Source: Corynebacterium vitaeruminis DSM 20294 (GTDB lineage Bacteria > Actinomycetota > Actinomycetes > Mycobacteriales > Mycobacteriaceae). From it: DNA of 64,000 nucleotides. The notes under the pieces were generated by a model. It had not been told where the DNA came from. It did not search any database and saw only the letters and a list, made by a program, of their open reading frames with translations. A program made the translations under genes and the position numbers. How positions within the stretch are numbered: the stretch's first letter is position 1; every line of letters starts with the position of its first letter. This document shows positions 47,777-56,547 of the stretch, piece after piece. Location of the stretch: assembly GCF_000550805.1 (NCBI RefSeq), contig NZ_CP004353.1, positions 1,860,001-1,924,000 of the forward strand, written 5' to 3'.

Positions 47777-48868
47777 ATGCGCATCGTCATCGCCCCCGAT
47801 TCCTTCAAGTCCACCGCGAGCAGCAGCACAGCGGGCGAGTACCTGCGCGAGGGCGCACGCCAGGCGCTCGCGGAGCTCGGGATCGAGGCCGAGGTCGAGG
47901 TGTTCCCCATGGCCGACGGCGGCGAGGGCACCTCGGAGATCTTCGGCGGGCAGCGCATCACCCTGCCCACCACCGACGCCGTCGGCAGGCTCACCGAGGC
48001 CACCTACACCTACGATCCCGCCACCACCACCGCTTACATCGACGTCGCCGCCGCCAGCGGACTGCCTCAGGTGGCAGACGCCCTGGCCCCGCTCACCGCC
48101 GACACCTACGGCACCGGCGTGCTCATCGCCGACGCCCAGACCCGCGGCGCCACCCGCATTGTGCTATGCCTCGGCGGCTCGGCGACCACCGACGGCGGCA
48201 CCGGCATCCTCGTCGCCCTCGGCGCGCACGCCGTGGACAAGGCAGGACTCCCCCTGCGCCCGGGCGGCGCGGCACTGGCTAGCATCGACACCATCGACAC
48301 CGCCCAGCTCAACATCCCGGCCGCCGCGCTCGAGTGGGTGCTGCTCACCGACGTCACCAACCCCGCGACCGGCGAGAACGGCTCGGCGGCCGTCTTCGGC
48401 CCTCAGAAGGGCGCCACGCCGGAACAGGTCGAGGCCCTCGACCGCGGCATCGCCGCCCTGTGTGAGGCGCTCGGCGTGGATCCCACCACGCCCGGCATGG
48501 GAGCGGCTGGCGCCATCCCCGTGGGCATCACCTGGCTGTCCACCGTCCTGCACGGCACCCCCGAGCACGTGCACATCCTGCCCGGCGCGCCCGTCGTCGC
48601 CGACTCCACCGGGCTTACCGAGGCCCTCGAGGGCGCGGACCTGCTCATCACGGGCGAGGGGGCCTTCGATTCCCAGTCGCTCCAGGGCAAGGTCGTGGGC
48701 ACGCTCCTTGGCATGGCTGGCCAGACGCCCGTCACCATCGTCGCAGGCCGAAGCGACTCGCCCGCCCCCGAAGGCGCCGAGGTGCTCGTCTTAAAGGAAT
48801 CTACAAGCGTTCGCGAGCAGCTTGTCGACGCCGGTCGGCGGGCAATCCTTCACCGTTACGGGAGCTAA
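47777..48868 (+). CDS. Glycerate kinase (GlxK/GarK family)
   Basis: A 363-residue kinase that phosphorylates glycerate. It begins MRIVIAPDSFKSTASSSTAGEYL, followed by PMADGGEGTSE, the conserved LGGSATTDGGTGIL and VLLTDVTNPATGENGSAAVFGPQKGA, and ITGEGAFDSQSLQGKVV. ATG 47777 follows AGGAAGG. A terminator follows. Confidence 0.95.
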   Translation: MRIVIAPDSFKSTASSSTAGEYLREGARQALAELGIEAEVEVFPMADGGEGTSEIFGGQRITLPTTDAVGRLTEATYTYDPATTTAYIDVAAASGLPQVADALAPLTADTYGTGVLIADAQTRGATRIVLCLGGSATTDGGTGILVALGAHAVDKAGLPLRPGGAALASIDTIDTAQLNIPAAALEWVLLTDVTNPATGENGSAAVFGPQKGATPEQVEALDRGIAALCEALGVDPTTPGMGAAGAIPVGITWLSTVLHGTPEHVHILPGAPVVADSTGLTEALEGADLLITGEGAFDSQSLQGKVVGTLLGMAGQTPVTIVAGRSDSPAPEGAEVLVLKESTSVREQLVDAGRRAILHRYGS

Positions 48869-48891
48869 GGCAGGCATCCCAATCCCCCATC

Positions 48892-48924
48892 AAGCCGTGG
48901 TTCTTCGGGCCACGGCTTTCTTGT
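48892..48924 (+). terminator. Intrinsic terminator after the glycerate kinase gene
   Basis: AAGCCGTGG and CCACGGCTT form a perfect 9-bp stem around TTCTTCGGG, followed by TCTTGTT. Confidence 0.85.
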
Positions 48925-48958
48925 TGCCCCGCCCTGACCTGGGACGATCCGCTGGAAC

Positions 48959-49011
48959 AAAAGTACTTTTAATACTTACTTTCAGAGAGTCACTTTCTGC
49001 AATACAGTATT
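48959..49011 (+). promoter_or_regulatory. Palindromes upstream of the reductase gene (putative HxlR operator)
   Basis: AAAAGTACTTTT (48959-48970) and AATACAGTATT (49001-49011) are perfect palindromes in the A/T-rich upstream region, separated by ATACTTACTTTC. A HxlR-family gene follows in the same unit. Confidence 0.5.
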
Positions 49012-49051
49012 GGCAACAACGAAGAACAACCTACCGAAGGGATTCAAGAAA

Positions 49052-49666
49052 ATGTCTAACGTCACCGTCATCGGATTCGGCTCCATCGGCTCCGCGGTCG
49101 CGGGTATCGCCGTCAAGGCAGGCTCCGCCACCCAGGTGCTGGTCCGCGATCCAGAAAAGGTTGAGGAGCTGGCGGGCGCCACCATCGAAAAGATCGGCGC
49201 ACCTATTACCGGCGAGGTCGTCGTGCTGGCGCTCCCCTACCCTGCCATCGCGGGCGTCATCGAGGCGTACGGCCCAGCCGCCTTCGCGGGCAAGATCGTG
49301 GTCGATCCCTCCAACCCCGTCGACTTCGAGACGCTCGACTCGGTCGTGGCGCCGGGCAGCTCCACGGCAGCAGAGATCGCGGCACAGCTGCCGGGGGCGA
49401 AGGTCGTCAAGGCCTTTAACACCAACTTCGCGGCCACGCTGGCCAGCGGCACCGCGGCGGGCCAGACCACCGTCGTCTCCGCCGCCTCCGATTCCGCCGA
49501 GGCCAAGGACGCGCTACGCGGCATCGTCGAGGGCGCCGGCCTGAAGTTCTCCGACGCTGGCGAGCTCAAGCGCGCCGCCCGCCTCGAGGCCATCGGCATC
49601 CACGGCATCTACCTCGCCGTCACCGAGCAGATCAGCTGGACCGGCGGCCTGCTCATCACGAAGTAG
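49052..49666 (+). CDS. NADP/F420-dependent-oxidoreductase-like protein
   Basis: A 204-residue single Rossmann-domain protein of the coenzyme F420-dependent NADP reductase fold. It has the dinucleotide motif VIGFGSIGSAVAGIAV and VVVLALPYPAIAGVIE, with KVVKAFNTNFAATLASG. ATG 49052 (MSNVTVIGFG) follows GAAGGGATTCAAG. Corynebacteria do not all make F420, so NADPH alone may be used. It is paired with the HxlR gene 76 bases downstream. Confidence 0.88.
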   Translation: MSNVTVIGFGSIGSAVAGIAVKAGSATQVLVRDPEKVEELAGATIEKIGAPITGEVVVLALPYPAIAGVIEAYGPAAFAGKIVVDPSNPVDFETLDSVVAPGSSTAAEIAAQLPGAKVVKAFNTNFAATLASGTAAGQTTVVSAASDSAEAKDALRGIVEGAGLKFSDAGELKRAARLEAIGIHGIYLAVTEQISWTGGLLITK

Positions 49667-49742
49667 TCTTAGCTCTTAGCGCCCGGCTTCGCCTCGTTGC
49701 GGATCCGGGCGCAAAACCGTGGAAGGAAAGGAAGGCAAAACC

Positions 49743-50108
49743 ATGACCTTGGCCTACGACCCCTACCAGCGCGCCTGCCCCTCGCGGCAGTTCCTGAAGT
49801 CGCTCGGCGACCTGTGGACCGTGCTCATCCTGGGCGCGCTCCGCGACGCGGGCGAGCCGCTGCGCTTCAAGGACATCTCCCAGCGCGTCGACGGGATCTC
49901 CACGAAGATGCTCACCCAGACCCTCCGCGCTTTCGAGCGCGACGGGCTGGTCATCAGGGTGCAGTACGCTGAGGTCCCGCCGCGGGTGACCTATGAGCTC
50001 TCCGAGGTCGGGCACGACCTCGCGCTCGCGCTACAGCAGGTAGAGAAGTGGGCGACCTCGCACATGGACGAGGTCCTCGCCGCGCGCGTCGCCCACGAGC
50101 AGGGCTAG
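49743..50108 (+). CDS. HxlR-family transcriptional regulator
   Basis: A 121-residue winged-helix regulator. The family pattern is clear: RACPSRQFLKSLGDLWTVLILGAL, DISQRVDGISTKMLTQTLRAFERDGLV and YELSEVGHDLALAL. The cysteine in the RACP segment near residue 12 is the usual redox or electrophile-sensing position. ATG 49743 follows GGAAAGGAAGG. It probably controls the reductase gene before it through the upstream palindromes. The stop overlaps the convergent hypothetical gene stop in CTAG. Confidence 0.9.
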   Translation: MTLAYDPYQRACPSRQFLKSLGDLWTVLILGALRDAGEPLRFKDISQRVDGISTKMLTQTLRAFERDGLVIRVQYAEVPPRVTYELSEVGHDLALALQQVEKWATSHMDEVLAARVAHEQG

Positions 50109-50530
50109 CGGTAGATCTCCACCGTCCACGGGAAGGTGGCGGGCTGCTCGAAGTCCTCCTCGCGGTGCAGCTGCACGCCGTCCGCCGGGAGGTCCGCCGC
50201 GGGGGTGAGCACCCGGGAGAGGATCATGGCGATCTGGTTCACCGATCCCTGCACGCCCTCCACCCCAATTCGGTAGCCGTGGGGCCGCATGCCGCCTGTG
50301 ATCTCGGCTACCTCGTCCACGTCGTGGTCCCGGTCGGTGGTGTAGGTGAGCCGGAGCTGCGCGTCGACCTCCGGCGCCACCTGCGGGTTTTCGTCGTGGG
50401 TGACCGTGAACGAGCTCATCTTGCCGTCGCGGACGAGCAGCTGGGCGACCTGCTCGAAGCGCCCGGCGAGCGGGGCTGCGTGCTCGTCGTCGACGAGGCA
50501 GACGAAGTGAATGGTAGGCATAGTAGGCAT
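50105..50530 (-). CDS. Hypothetical protein convergent with the HxlR gene
   Basis: A 141-residue protein of unknown function (HFVCLVDDEHAAPLAGRFEQVAQLLV, SSFTVTHDENPQVAPE). No signal peptide or membrane helix is seen. The start may be 50530 or 50521, as ATGCCTAC is repeated. Only 31 bp separate it from the divergent DUF4921 gene, so its message may be leaderless. Confidence 0.7.
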   Translation of the reverse strand: MPTMPTIHFVCLVDDEHAAPLAGRFEQVAQLLVRDGKMSSFTVTHDENPQVAPEVDAQLRLTYTTDRDHDVDEVAEITGGMRPHGYRIGVEGVQGSVNQIAMILSRVLTPAADLPADGVQLHREEDFEQPATFPWTVEIYR

Positions 50531-50561
50531 GGTGCAAGAGTAGCTAATAACCTAAGAAACT

Positions 50562-51920
50562 ATGAGCTCCCCTTTCTTCACCCGCCCCACCCCGATCCAG
50601 ACCATGGCGGATGGAACCGTCAAGCAGGTCAATCCCTTCTCGGGAACGCAGGTGTGGACGGTCCCGGGCCGCGGCAATCGCCCTATCTCCCGGCCAGCTG
50701 TGAGCGTCGAAAAGCTTGAAAAAGGGGACGCCGCTTCTTACTGCGCGTTTTGCGCCGACCGGCACCTAGAAACCCCGCCGGAGAAGGCGCGCGTCATCGC
50801 CCGCGACGTCGCCGAGGCGGCAGGGATCGAGGGCGAGGTGCTTACCGACGGCTACGTGCTGGCCACAAAGCAGCTCATCGACCAACAGACCACCCCGGTC
50901 GCCTTCCGACGAGTCTCCAACCTCTTCGAGATCGTCACCTTCGACTACTGGGAGGCCAACTACGGCTTCACCCCGGACGCGTCGACCCAGGCGTGGATGG
51001 ACGCCTACCTCGCCGATCCCGCAGGCCGCGAGCACGTGCTCACCACCGTGCGCACCAAGCGCAAGGCCGCGGGCCTTGAGCCCAACGCACCCGAGGACGA
51101 GCTCCTCCACCAGGCCCGCGCCTTCTTCGCGGGCGGCCACGACCTCATCATCGGCGGCAAGCACTTCGTCGACGGCGCCACCACCAACGACCAGCTCGCC
51201 TCCTCCGGCATGCTGTCGACCGACGAGCACGGCGCGCTCATGGCGTTCACCGTGGCCTCCATGCACGACCTCTACCAGCGCAATCGCTACGCGCCCTACG
51301 TGGCAGTGTTCCAGAACTGGCTCAAGCCCGCGGGCGCGTCCTTCGATCACCTCCACAAGCAGCTGGTCGCCATCGACGAGCGCGGCGTGCAGGCCGAGAT
51401 GGAGATCGCGCGGCTGCGCAGCAACCCCAACATGTATAACGAGTGGGCCGTGGACTACGCGGCGACCCAAAACCTCATCATCGCCGAGAACGACCACGCC
51501 GTCATGTTCGCGGGCTTCGGGCACCGCTACCCCACCCTAGAGATCTTCTCCACGTCCTCCACCGCGGAGCCGTGGAAGCAGACCCCCGAGGAGGTCCGCG
51601 GCATGAGCGACATGGTGCACGCGGCCCACGCCGCCACCGGCCCCGACGTGCCCTGCAACGAGGAGTGGCACCACAAGCCCGCGGACCTCGACATGCCGAT
51701 GCCGTGGCGCATCATGCTCAAATGGCGCGTGTCCAACCTCGCGGGCTTCGAGGGCGGGACCAAGATCTACCTCAACACGCTCTCGCCGTGGAACATCCGC
51801 GACCGCATCGTGAGCACCATGTACGCCCTGCGCGACGAGGGCCGGGTCTCCCCCGACCTGCGGATCGCCACCGAGTGCAAGGTTAAGCGCAACAGCCTGC
51901 GCTACAACCCGTTCCTGTAG
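50562..51920 (+). CDS. DUF4921 family protein (GalT/HIT-like)
   Basis: A 452-residue protein of the corynebacterial DUF4921 group. CAFCADR near residue 66 gives a CxxC pair, and SFDHLHKQLVAID resembles the histidine motif of galactose-1-phosphate uridylyltransferase and HIT enzymes. This suggests a nucleotide or sugar-phosphate transfer, but the substrate is unknown. ATG 50562 has no clear ribosome site. A sequence like the dispersed-repeat core lies at 50702-50724 inside the coding region. A terminator follows. Confidence 0.8.
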   Translation: MSSPFFTRPTPIQTMADGTVKQVNPFSGTQVWTVPGRGNRPISRPAVSVEKLEKGDAASYCAFCADRHLETPPEKARVIARDVAEAAGIEGEVLTDGYVLATKQLIDQQTTPVAFRRVSNLFEIVTFDYWEANYGFTPDASTQAWMDAYLADPAGREHVLTTVRTKRKAAGLEPNAPEDELLHQARAFFAGGHDLIIGGKHFVDGATTNDQLASSGMLSTDEHGALMAFTVASMHDLYQRNRYAPYVAVFQNWLKPAGASFDHLHKQLVAIDERGVQAEMEIARLRSNPNMYNEWAVDYAATQNLIIAENDHAVMFAGFGHRYPTLEIFSTSSTAEPWKQTPEEVRGMSDMVHAAHAATGPDVPCNEEWHHKPADLDMPMPWRIMLKWRVSNLAGFEGGTKIYLNTLSPWNIRDRIVSTMYALRDEGRVSPDLRIATECKVKRNSLRYNPFL

Positions 51921-51934
51921 CCTGGTTCGCGCCG

Positions 51935-51962
51935 ACGCGGTCGCAAAAGGCCGCGTTGTTTC
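51935..51962 (+). terminator. Intrinsic terminator after the DUF4921 gene
   Basis: ACGCGG (51935-51940) pairs with CCGCGT (51951-51956), followed by TGTTTCTT. Confidence 0.65.
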
Positions 51963-51991
51963 TTCATTCAGGTTTACCTAATGTTGAAGCC

Positions 51992-53257
51992 ATGTCCATC
52001 GCGAGCTTCCTCAACTCCCTCACCCCTGCCACCTGCGACCTTAGCTGGCAGGAGGCGGCGTACCAGCACATGCACCGGTACCCGGAGCTCTCGGGGCGCG
52101 AGGAGAAGACCGCGGCGTTCATCCGCGCGCAGCTGGATCGTTTCGACTGCCGGGTGACCACGGACGTGGGCGGGCACGGCCTCGTCGCGGTCTTCGACAA
52201 CGGCGAGGGGCCGGTCGCGCTCATGCGCGCCGACTTCGACGGACTACCGGTCAAGGAGGAGACGGGTGCTGAGTTCGCCTCCACCGAGCGGGTGGTCATC
52301 GACGACGTCCCCACTCCCGTCATGCACGCCTGCGGCCACGACATGCACACCACCGGCCTGCTCGGCGCCTGCCAGATCCTTGACGGCCACCGCGAGGCGT
52401 GGCGCGGCACCTTCGTCGCGGTCTTCCAGCCCAGCGAGGAAAACGGCGCGGGCGCCCAGGCCATGGTCGCGGACGGGCTCTCGGAGATGATCCCCCGCCC
52501 CGACGTCTGCTTTGGCCAGCACATCGTCGCGGGCCCCGCGGGCGCGGTCATGAGCATGCCCGGCGCGGCCCTAGCCACCTGCGACTCCATCGAGATCCGC
52601 CTGACCGGCAAATCCGCGCACGGTTCGATGCCCCACAACTCGATCGACCCCACCTACGTCGCGGCCATGATCGTGGTGCGCCTGCAGGGCATCGTCGGCC
52701 GCGAGATCGCCCCGCACGAGTTCGCCGTGGTCTCCGTCGGCACCCTGCAGTCGGGCCACTCGAACAACACCATCCCGGGCGAGGGGCGCATCGTCCTCAA
52801 CTGCCGCTCCTACAGCGAGAAGATCCGCACCAAGCTGTACGCGGCCATCGAGCGCGTGGTCCGCGCCGAGTGCGCCGCCAGCGGAATGACGGTCTCGCCA
52901 ACGATCTCCTACTTCGCCCACGGCCCGCTCACCTACAACAGCCCGCACGTGTTTACCCGCGTGCGCGAGCAGTTCGACGGCGTCTTCGGCCCCGACTCGT
53001 TTACCGCGAAGCCGTGGACCGCCTCGGAGGACTTCTCCAATCTTCCCGACGCCTTCGGCGCCCCCTACCTCTTTTGGACGGTGGGCGCCACCCCGCGCGA
53101 GCAGTGGGAGGCCGCCGTCGCCGCGGACGCCGTCGAGACCACCGTCCCCGTCAACCACATGAGCACCTTCCTCCCCGATTTCCACCCGACGGTCACCGCC
53201 TGCACGAAGGCGGCGGCCACCGCAGTGCTCACCTACCTAGGCAACCCGAACCTCTAG
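51992..53257 (+). CDS. M20D-family amidohydrolase
   Basis: A 421-residue metallohydrolase of the hippurate hydrolase / IAA-amino-acid hydrolase type. Metal-site motifs MHACGHDMHTTGLLGA and FQPSEENGAGAQAM are complete, as are the dimerisation region KSAHGSMPHNSIDP and the distal VNHMSTF histidine. ATG 51992 gives MSIASFLNSLTPA. TACCTAAT lies just upstream as a possible -10. Likely substrates are N-acyl amino acids. No peptide signal is present. Confidence 0.92.
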   Translation: MSIASFLNSLTPATCDLSWQEAAYQHMHRYPELSGREEKTAAFIRAQLDRFDCRVTTDVGGHGLVAVFDNGEGPVALMRADFDGLPVKEETGAEFASTERVVIDDVPTPVMHACGHDMHTTGLLGACQILDGHREAWRGTFVAVFQPSEENGAGAQAMVADGLSEMIPRPDVCFGQHIVAGPAGAVMSMPGAALATCDSIEIRLTGKSAHGSMPHNSIDPTYVAAMIVVRLQGIVGREIAPHEFAVVSVGTLQSGHSNNTIPGEGRIVLNCRSYSEKIRTKLYAAIERVVRAECAASGMTVSPTISYFAHGPLTYNSPHVFTRVREQFDGVFGPDSFTAKPWTASEDFSNLPDAFGAPYLFWTVGATPREQWEAAVAADAVETTVPVNHMSTFLPDFHPTVTACTKAAATAVLTYLGNPNL

Positions 53258-53358
53258 GCCCCGCGAAACGCCGCGCGCCTGTACTCTCGCCGGGGACAAA
53301 AGCCCAGGTGGCCAGATCTGCTACCCCGCAGATGCGCGGATTCTGGGCGCAAGCGGCC

Positions 53359-53715
53359 CTATATCCGGCAGGCACCAAACCCCAGCCGTGCCCCGATGGC
53401 GGCGCGATTGTCGGCGACCAGCCGGTAGACACGCGAAAACACCGGCCGTAGCGGTGGGAAGAGCAGCGCCGCACCCACGAGACGCACTGGGGCCCAGCGC
53501 CCTCCGAAGCGCAGCGCCGCCCCGATCGACTCGTGTCCGCGGTAGAACCTGCCGCCACGCAGGCAATACGCCTCGGTCCCGATGCCCGAGCGCACCGGCT
53601 CCGGCAATTCTTCCTGGCCCAGCGACGCGGGGACTGTGGACACTGCTGAGGCCCGTCGCAGCCAGCCCGCCGCGCGCTCGCACAGCCCGCAGTCGCGGTC
53701 GAAGTAGAAGATCAC
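53359..53715 (-). CDS. DCC (DUF393) thiol-disulfide family protein
   Basis: A 118-residue protein with the DCC signature FDRDCGLCERAAGWL near residue 5 and the usual YRGHESIGAALR region. GTG 53715 is preferred because GGAAAGGAG lies five bases before it. An upstream TTG would read through the dispersed repeat. The function is uncharacterised, with a thioredoxin-like fold predicted for the family. Confidence 0.82.
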   Translation of the reverse strand: MIFYFDRDCGLCERAAGWLRRASAVSTVPASLGQEELPEPVRSGIGTEAYCLRGGRFYRGHESIGAALRFGGRWAPVRLVGAALLFPPLRPVFSRVYRLVADNRAAIGARLGFGACRI

Positions 53716-53738
53716 GGCGCTCCTTTCCGGGGTTTCCA

Positions 53739-53762
53739 CGCTTTTGACGTCGACAAGCGAAT
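53739..53762 (+). repeat. Dispersed repeat, two halves fused
   Basis: CGCTTTTGACGTCGACAAGCGAA begins with an inverted CGCTTTTG and ends with the standard half-unit, forming a near-palindrome without the 9-bp loop. Confidence 0.6.
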
Positions 53763-53944
53763 GCAAAAACTCCTCCCCTCACTCGGAGGGCCCTAACTTG
53801 CTCACTTCGGGCTAATTTTTGGGAAAAACATCACAAATCAACGCAAAAATGTGGTTTTTCCTAGCCAGGGGAGGTGTCGCTTGTGGTTTGCCACTATATG
53901 CTGAGACGGTACTTATCAACCACACCCCGAGGAGAAAAATAAAT

Positions 53945-56335
53945 ATGAGCGAAAACGCACACTCTCCCGCGCTCAGCGAGACCTTGGGCGGACACGTCCG
54001 CGCCGTGTCGGGCTCGTCTCCAGAGACCGCAACTGACCGCAAGTTCTGGTTCGGACTGTCCCACAACGTGATGGAAAAGCTCGCCGACAACTGGGAGAAA
54101 ACCACCGCCGCGTACGAAGCCACGCGCCAGCAGCACTACTTCTCCGCGGAGTTCCTCATGGGCCGCGCGCTGCTTAACAACCTGACCAACCTGGGGCTGG
54201 TCGAAGAGGCAGAAGAGGCCGTGCGAGCCAATGGCCACGAGCTCTCCGACATCCTCGAGGCTGAGAACGACGCAGCACTCGGCAACGGCGGCCTGGGCCG
54301 ACTCGCCGCCTGCTTCCTCGACTCCGCCGTCACCCACGACTACCCCGTCACCGGCTACGGTCTTCTGTACCGATACGGCCTTTTCCGCCAGGAGTTCCGC
54401 GACGGCTTCCAGCACGAGTCCCCGGACGCGTGGAAGGAGGACGGCTACCCGTTTACCGTCCGCCGCGAGAACCAGCAGCGCATCGTGCGCTTCGACGACA
54501 TGGTCGTCCGCGCAGTGCCCTACGACATGCCGATCTCAGGCTACGGCACCGACAACGTGGGCACCCTGCGCCTGTGGAAGGCCGAGCCGCTGGAGGAATT
54601 CGACTACGAGGCCTTCAACTCCCAGCGCTTCACCGACGCCATCGTCGAGCGCGAGCGCGTCATGGACCTGTGCCGCGTGCTCTACCCGAACGACACCACC
54701 TACGCCGGCAAGGTGCTGCGCGTCCGCCAGCAGTACTTCTTCGTCTCCGCGTCCCTGCAGGCGATGATCGACAACTACATCGCCCACCACGGCGAGGACC
54801 TCACCGACTTCGCCAAGTACAACTCGATCCAGCTCAACGACACCCACCCGGTGCTCGCCATCCCGGAGCTCATGCGCCTGCTGCTCGACGAGCACAAGAT
54901 GGGTTGGGAGGACGCCTGGAAGATCGTCTCCGCGACCTTCGCCTACACCAACCACACGGTGTTGGCCGAGGCGCTCGAGCAGTGGAACTGCTCCATCTTC
55001 CAGCAGCTGTTCGGCCGCGTCTTCGAGATCACCGTGGAGATCGACCGCCGCTTCCGCGAGGAGATGCGCGCGCTCGGCCTCGACGAGGGCCGCATCAATT
55101 ACATGTCCCCGGTCCACGACGGCAACGTCCACATGGCCTGGATCGCCTGCTACGCCGCGTACTCCATCAACGGTGTGGCCGCCCTGCACACCGAGATCAT
55201 CAAGGCCGAGACCCTCAAGGAGTGGTACGGCGTCTGGCCGGAGAAGTTCAACAACAAGACCAACGGCGTCACCCCGCGCCGCTGGCTGAAGATGTGCAAC
55301 CCGCGCCTGGCCGACCTGCTCACGAAGCTGTCGGAGTCCGACGCCTGGGTGACCGACCTCGACGAGCTCAAGCAGCTTCGCCCATTCTCTTCCGATGACG
55401 AGGTCATGCAGGCCCTGCTGGACATCAAGGAGGCCAACAAGGCCGACTTCGCCGCCTGGATCAAGAACCGCCAGGGCATCGAGGTCGACCCGCACTCCAT
55501 CTTCGACGTGCAGATCAAGCGCCTCCACGAATACAAGCGCCAGCTGATGAACGCCCTCTACATCCTGGACCTCTACTTCCGCATGAAGGAGGAAGGCGCC
55601 GACAGCGTTCCGCCGCGCACCTTCATCTTCGGTGCCAAGGCCGCGCCGGGCTACGTCCGCGCGAAGGCCATCATCAAGCTCATCAACGCGATCGCCGACC
55701 TGGTCAACAACGACCCGGAGATCTCCAAGGTCCTGCACGTGGTATTCGTGGAGAACTACAACGTCTCCCCCGCCGAGCACATCATCCCGGCCGCCGACGT
55801 CTCGGAGCAGATCTCCACCGCCGGCAAGGAGGCGTCCGGCACCTCGAACATGAAGTTCATGATGAACGGCGCGCTGACCCTGGGCACGCTCGACGGCGCC
55901 AACGTCGAGATCCTCGACTCCGTCGGCGACGAGAACGCCTACATCTTCGGCGCGAAGAACGAGGAGCTGCCTGAGCTGCGCGCCCACTACAACCCGCAGC
56001 ACGCCTACGAGACGGTCCCCGGCCTCAAGCGCGTCCTCGACGCCCTTGTCGACGGCACCCTCTCCGACGGCAACACCGGCATGTTCCACGACCTGCGTTC
56101 CTCCCTGCTTGACGGCGGCGGATGGGAGACCCCGGACGTCTACTACGTGCTCGGCGACTTCGCCGACTACCGCGCGACCCGCGACCGCATGGCCGCCGAC
56201 TACTTCGCCGATCGCCTCGCCTGGGCGCGCATGTGCTGGGTGAACATCTGCGAGTCCGGGCGCTTCTCCTCCGACCGCACCATCGGCGATTACGCCCGTG
56301 AGGTGTGGAAGCTGGAGCAGACCCCGATCAAGTAG
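53945..56335 (+). CDS. glgP: Glycogen/maltodextrin phosphorylase
   Basis: A 796-residue PLP enzyme that releases glucose-1-phosphate from alpha-glucans. Family regions are YFSAEFLMGRALLNNLTNLG, the active-site GNGGLGRLAACFLDS, NTNHTVL-type TYTNHTVLAEALEQW and the PLP-binding KEASGTSNMKFMMNGALTLGT. ATG 53945 follows GAGGAGAAAAATAAAT. The upstream region has an inverted repeat GGAAAAAC/GTTTTTCC (53822-53861). A strong terminator follows. Confidence 0.96.
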   Translation: MSENAHSPALSETLGGHVRAVSGSSPETATDRKFWFGLSHNVMEKLADNWEKTTAAYEATRQQHYFSAEFLMGRALLNNLTNLGLVEEAEEAVRANGHELSDILEAENDAALGNGGLGRLAACFLDSAVTHDYPVTGYGLLYRYGLFRQEFRDGFQHESPDAWKEDGYPFTVRRENQQRIVRFDDMVVRAVPYDMPISGYGTDNVGTLRLWKAEPLEEFDYEAFNSQRFTDAIVERERVMDLCRVLYPNDTTYAGKVLRVRQQYFFVSASLQAMIDNYIAHHGEDLTDFAKYNSIQLNDTHPVLAIPELMRLLLDEHKMGWEDAWKIVSATFAYTNHTVLAEALEQWNCSIFQQLFGRVFEITVEIDRRFREEMRALGLDEGRINYMSPVHDGNVHMAWIACYAAYSINGVAALHTEIIKAETLKEWYGVWPEKFNNKTNGVTPRRWLKMCNPRLADLLTKLSESDAWVTDLDELKQLRPFSSDDEVMQALLDIKEANKADFAAWIKNRQGIEVDPHSIFDVQIKRLHEYKRQLMNALYILDLYFRMKEEGADSVPPRTFIFGAKAAPGYVRAKAIIKLINAIADLVNNDPEISKVLHVVFVENYNVSPAEHIIPAADVSEQISTAGKEASGTSNMKFMMNGALTLGTLDGANVEILDSVGDENAYIFGAKNEELPELRAHYNPQHAYETVPGLKRVLDALVDGTLSDGNTGMFHDLRSSLLDGGGWETPDVYYVLGDFADYRATRDRMAADYFADRLAWARMCWVNICESGRFSSDRTIGDYAREVWKLEQTPIK

Positions 56336-56357
56336 CTCCACCCCCTTCTAGCCTGAG

Positions 56358-56384
56358 GCCCAGCGGTTTTCCGCTGGGCTTTTG
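56358..56384 (+). terminator. Intrinsic terminator after glgP
   Basis: GCCCAGCGG and CCGCTGGGC form a perfect 9-bp stem with a TTTT loop, followed by TTTTGC. The T-run continues into a dispersed-repeat copy. Confidence 0.9.
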
Positions 56385-56385
56385 C

Positions 56386-56411
56386 TTTTGCTTGTCGACG
56401 CCTACGGCACC
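56386..56411 (-). repeat. Dispersed repeat, half-unit (left border of Imm51 pair)
   Basis: TTTTGCTTGTCGACGCC then TACGGCACC. Bases 56390-56411 are the exact inverse of 58575-58596 over 22 bp. Confidence 0.85.
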
Positions 56412-56547
56412 CAGCCACGATTTCTGGTACAAAATGAACAGATGTTTGCATAAGGACATGATTAATAATGCGGTGGTGAAACGATTCTCTACCCTCGGCG
56501 CCCTCCCGCTGGAAAGCGTCAGCATCCGCCGCGAGGAGCAAACCCCG

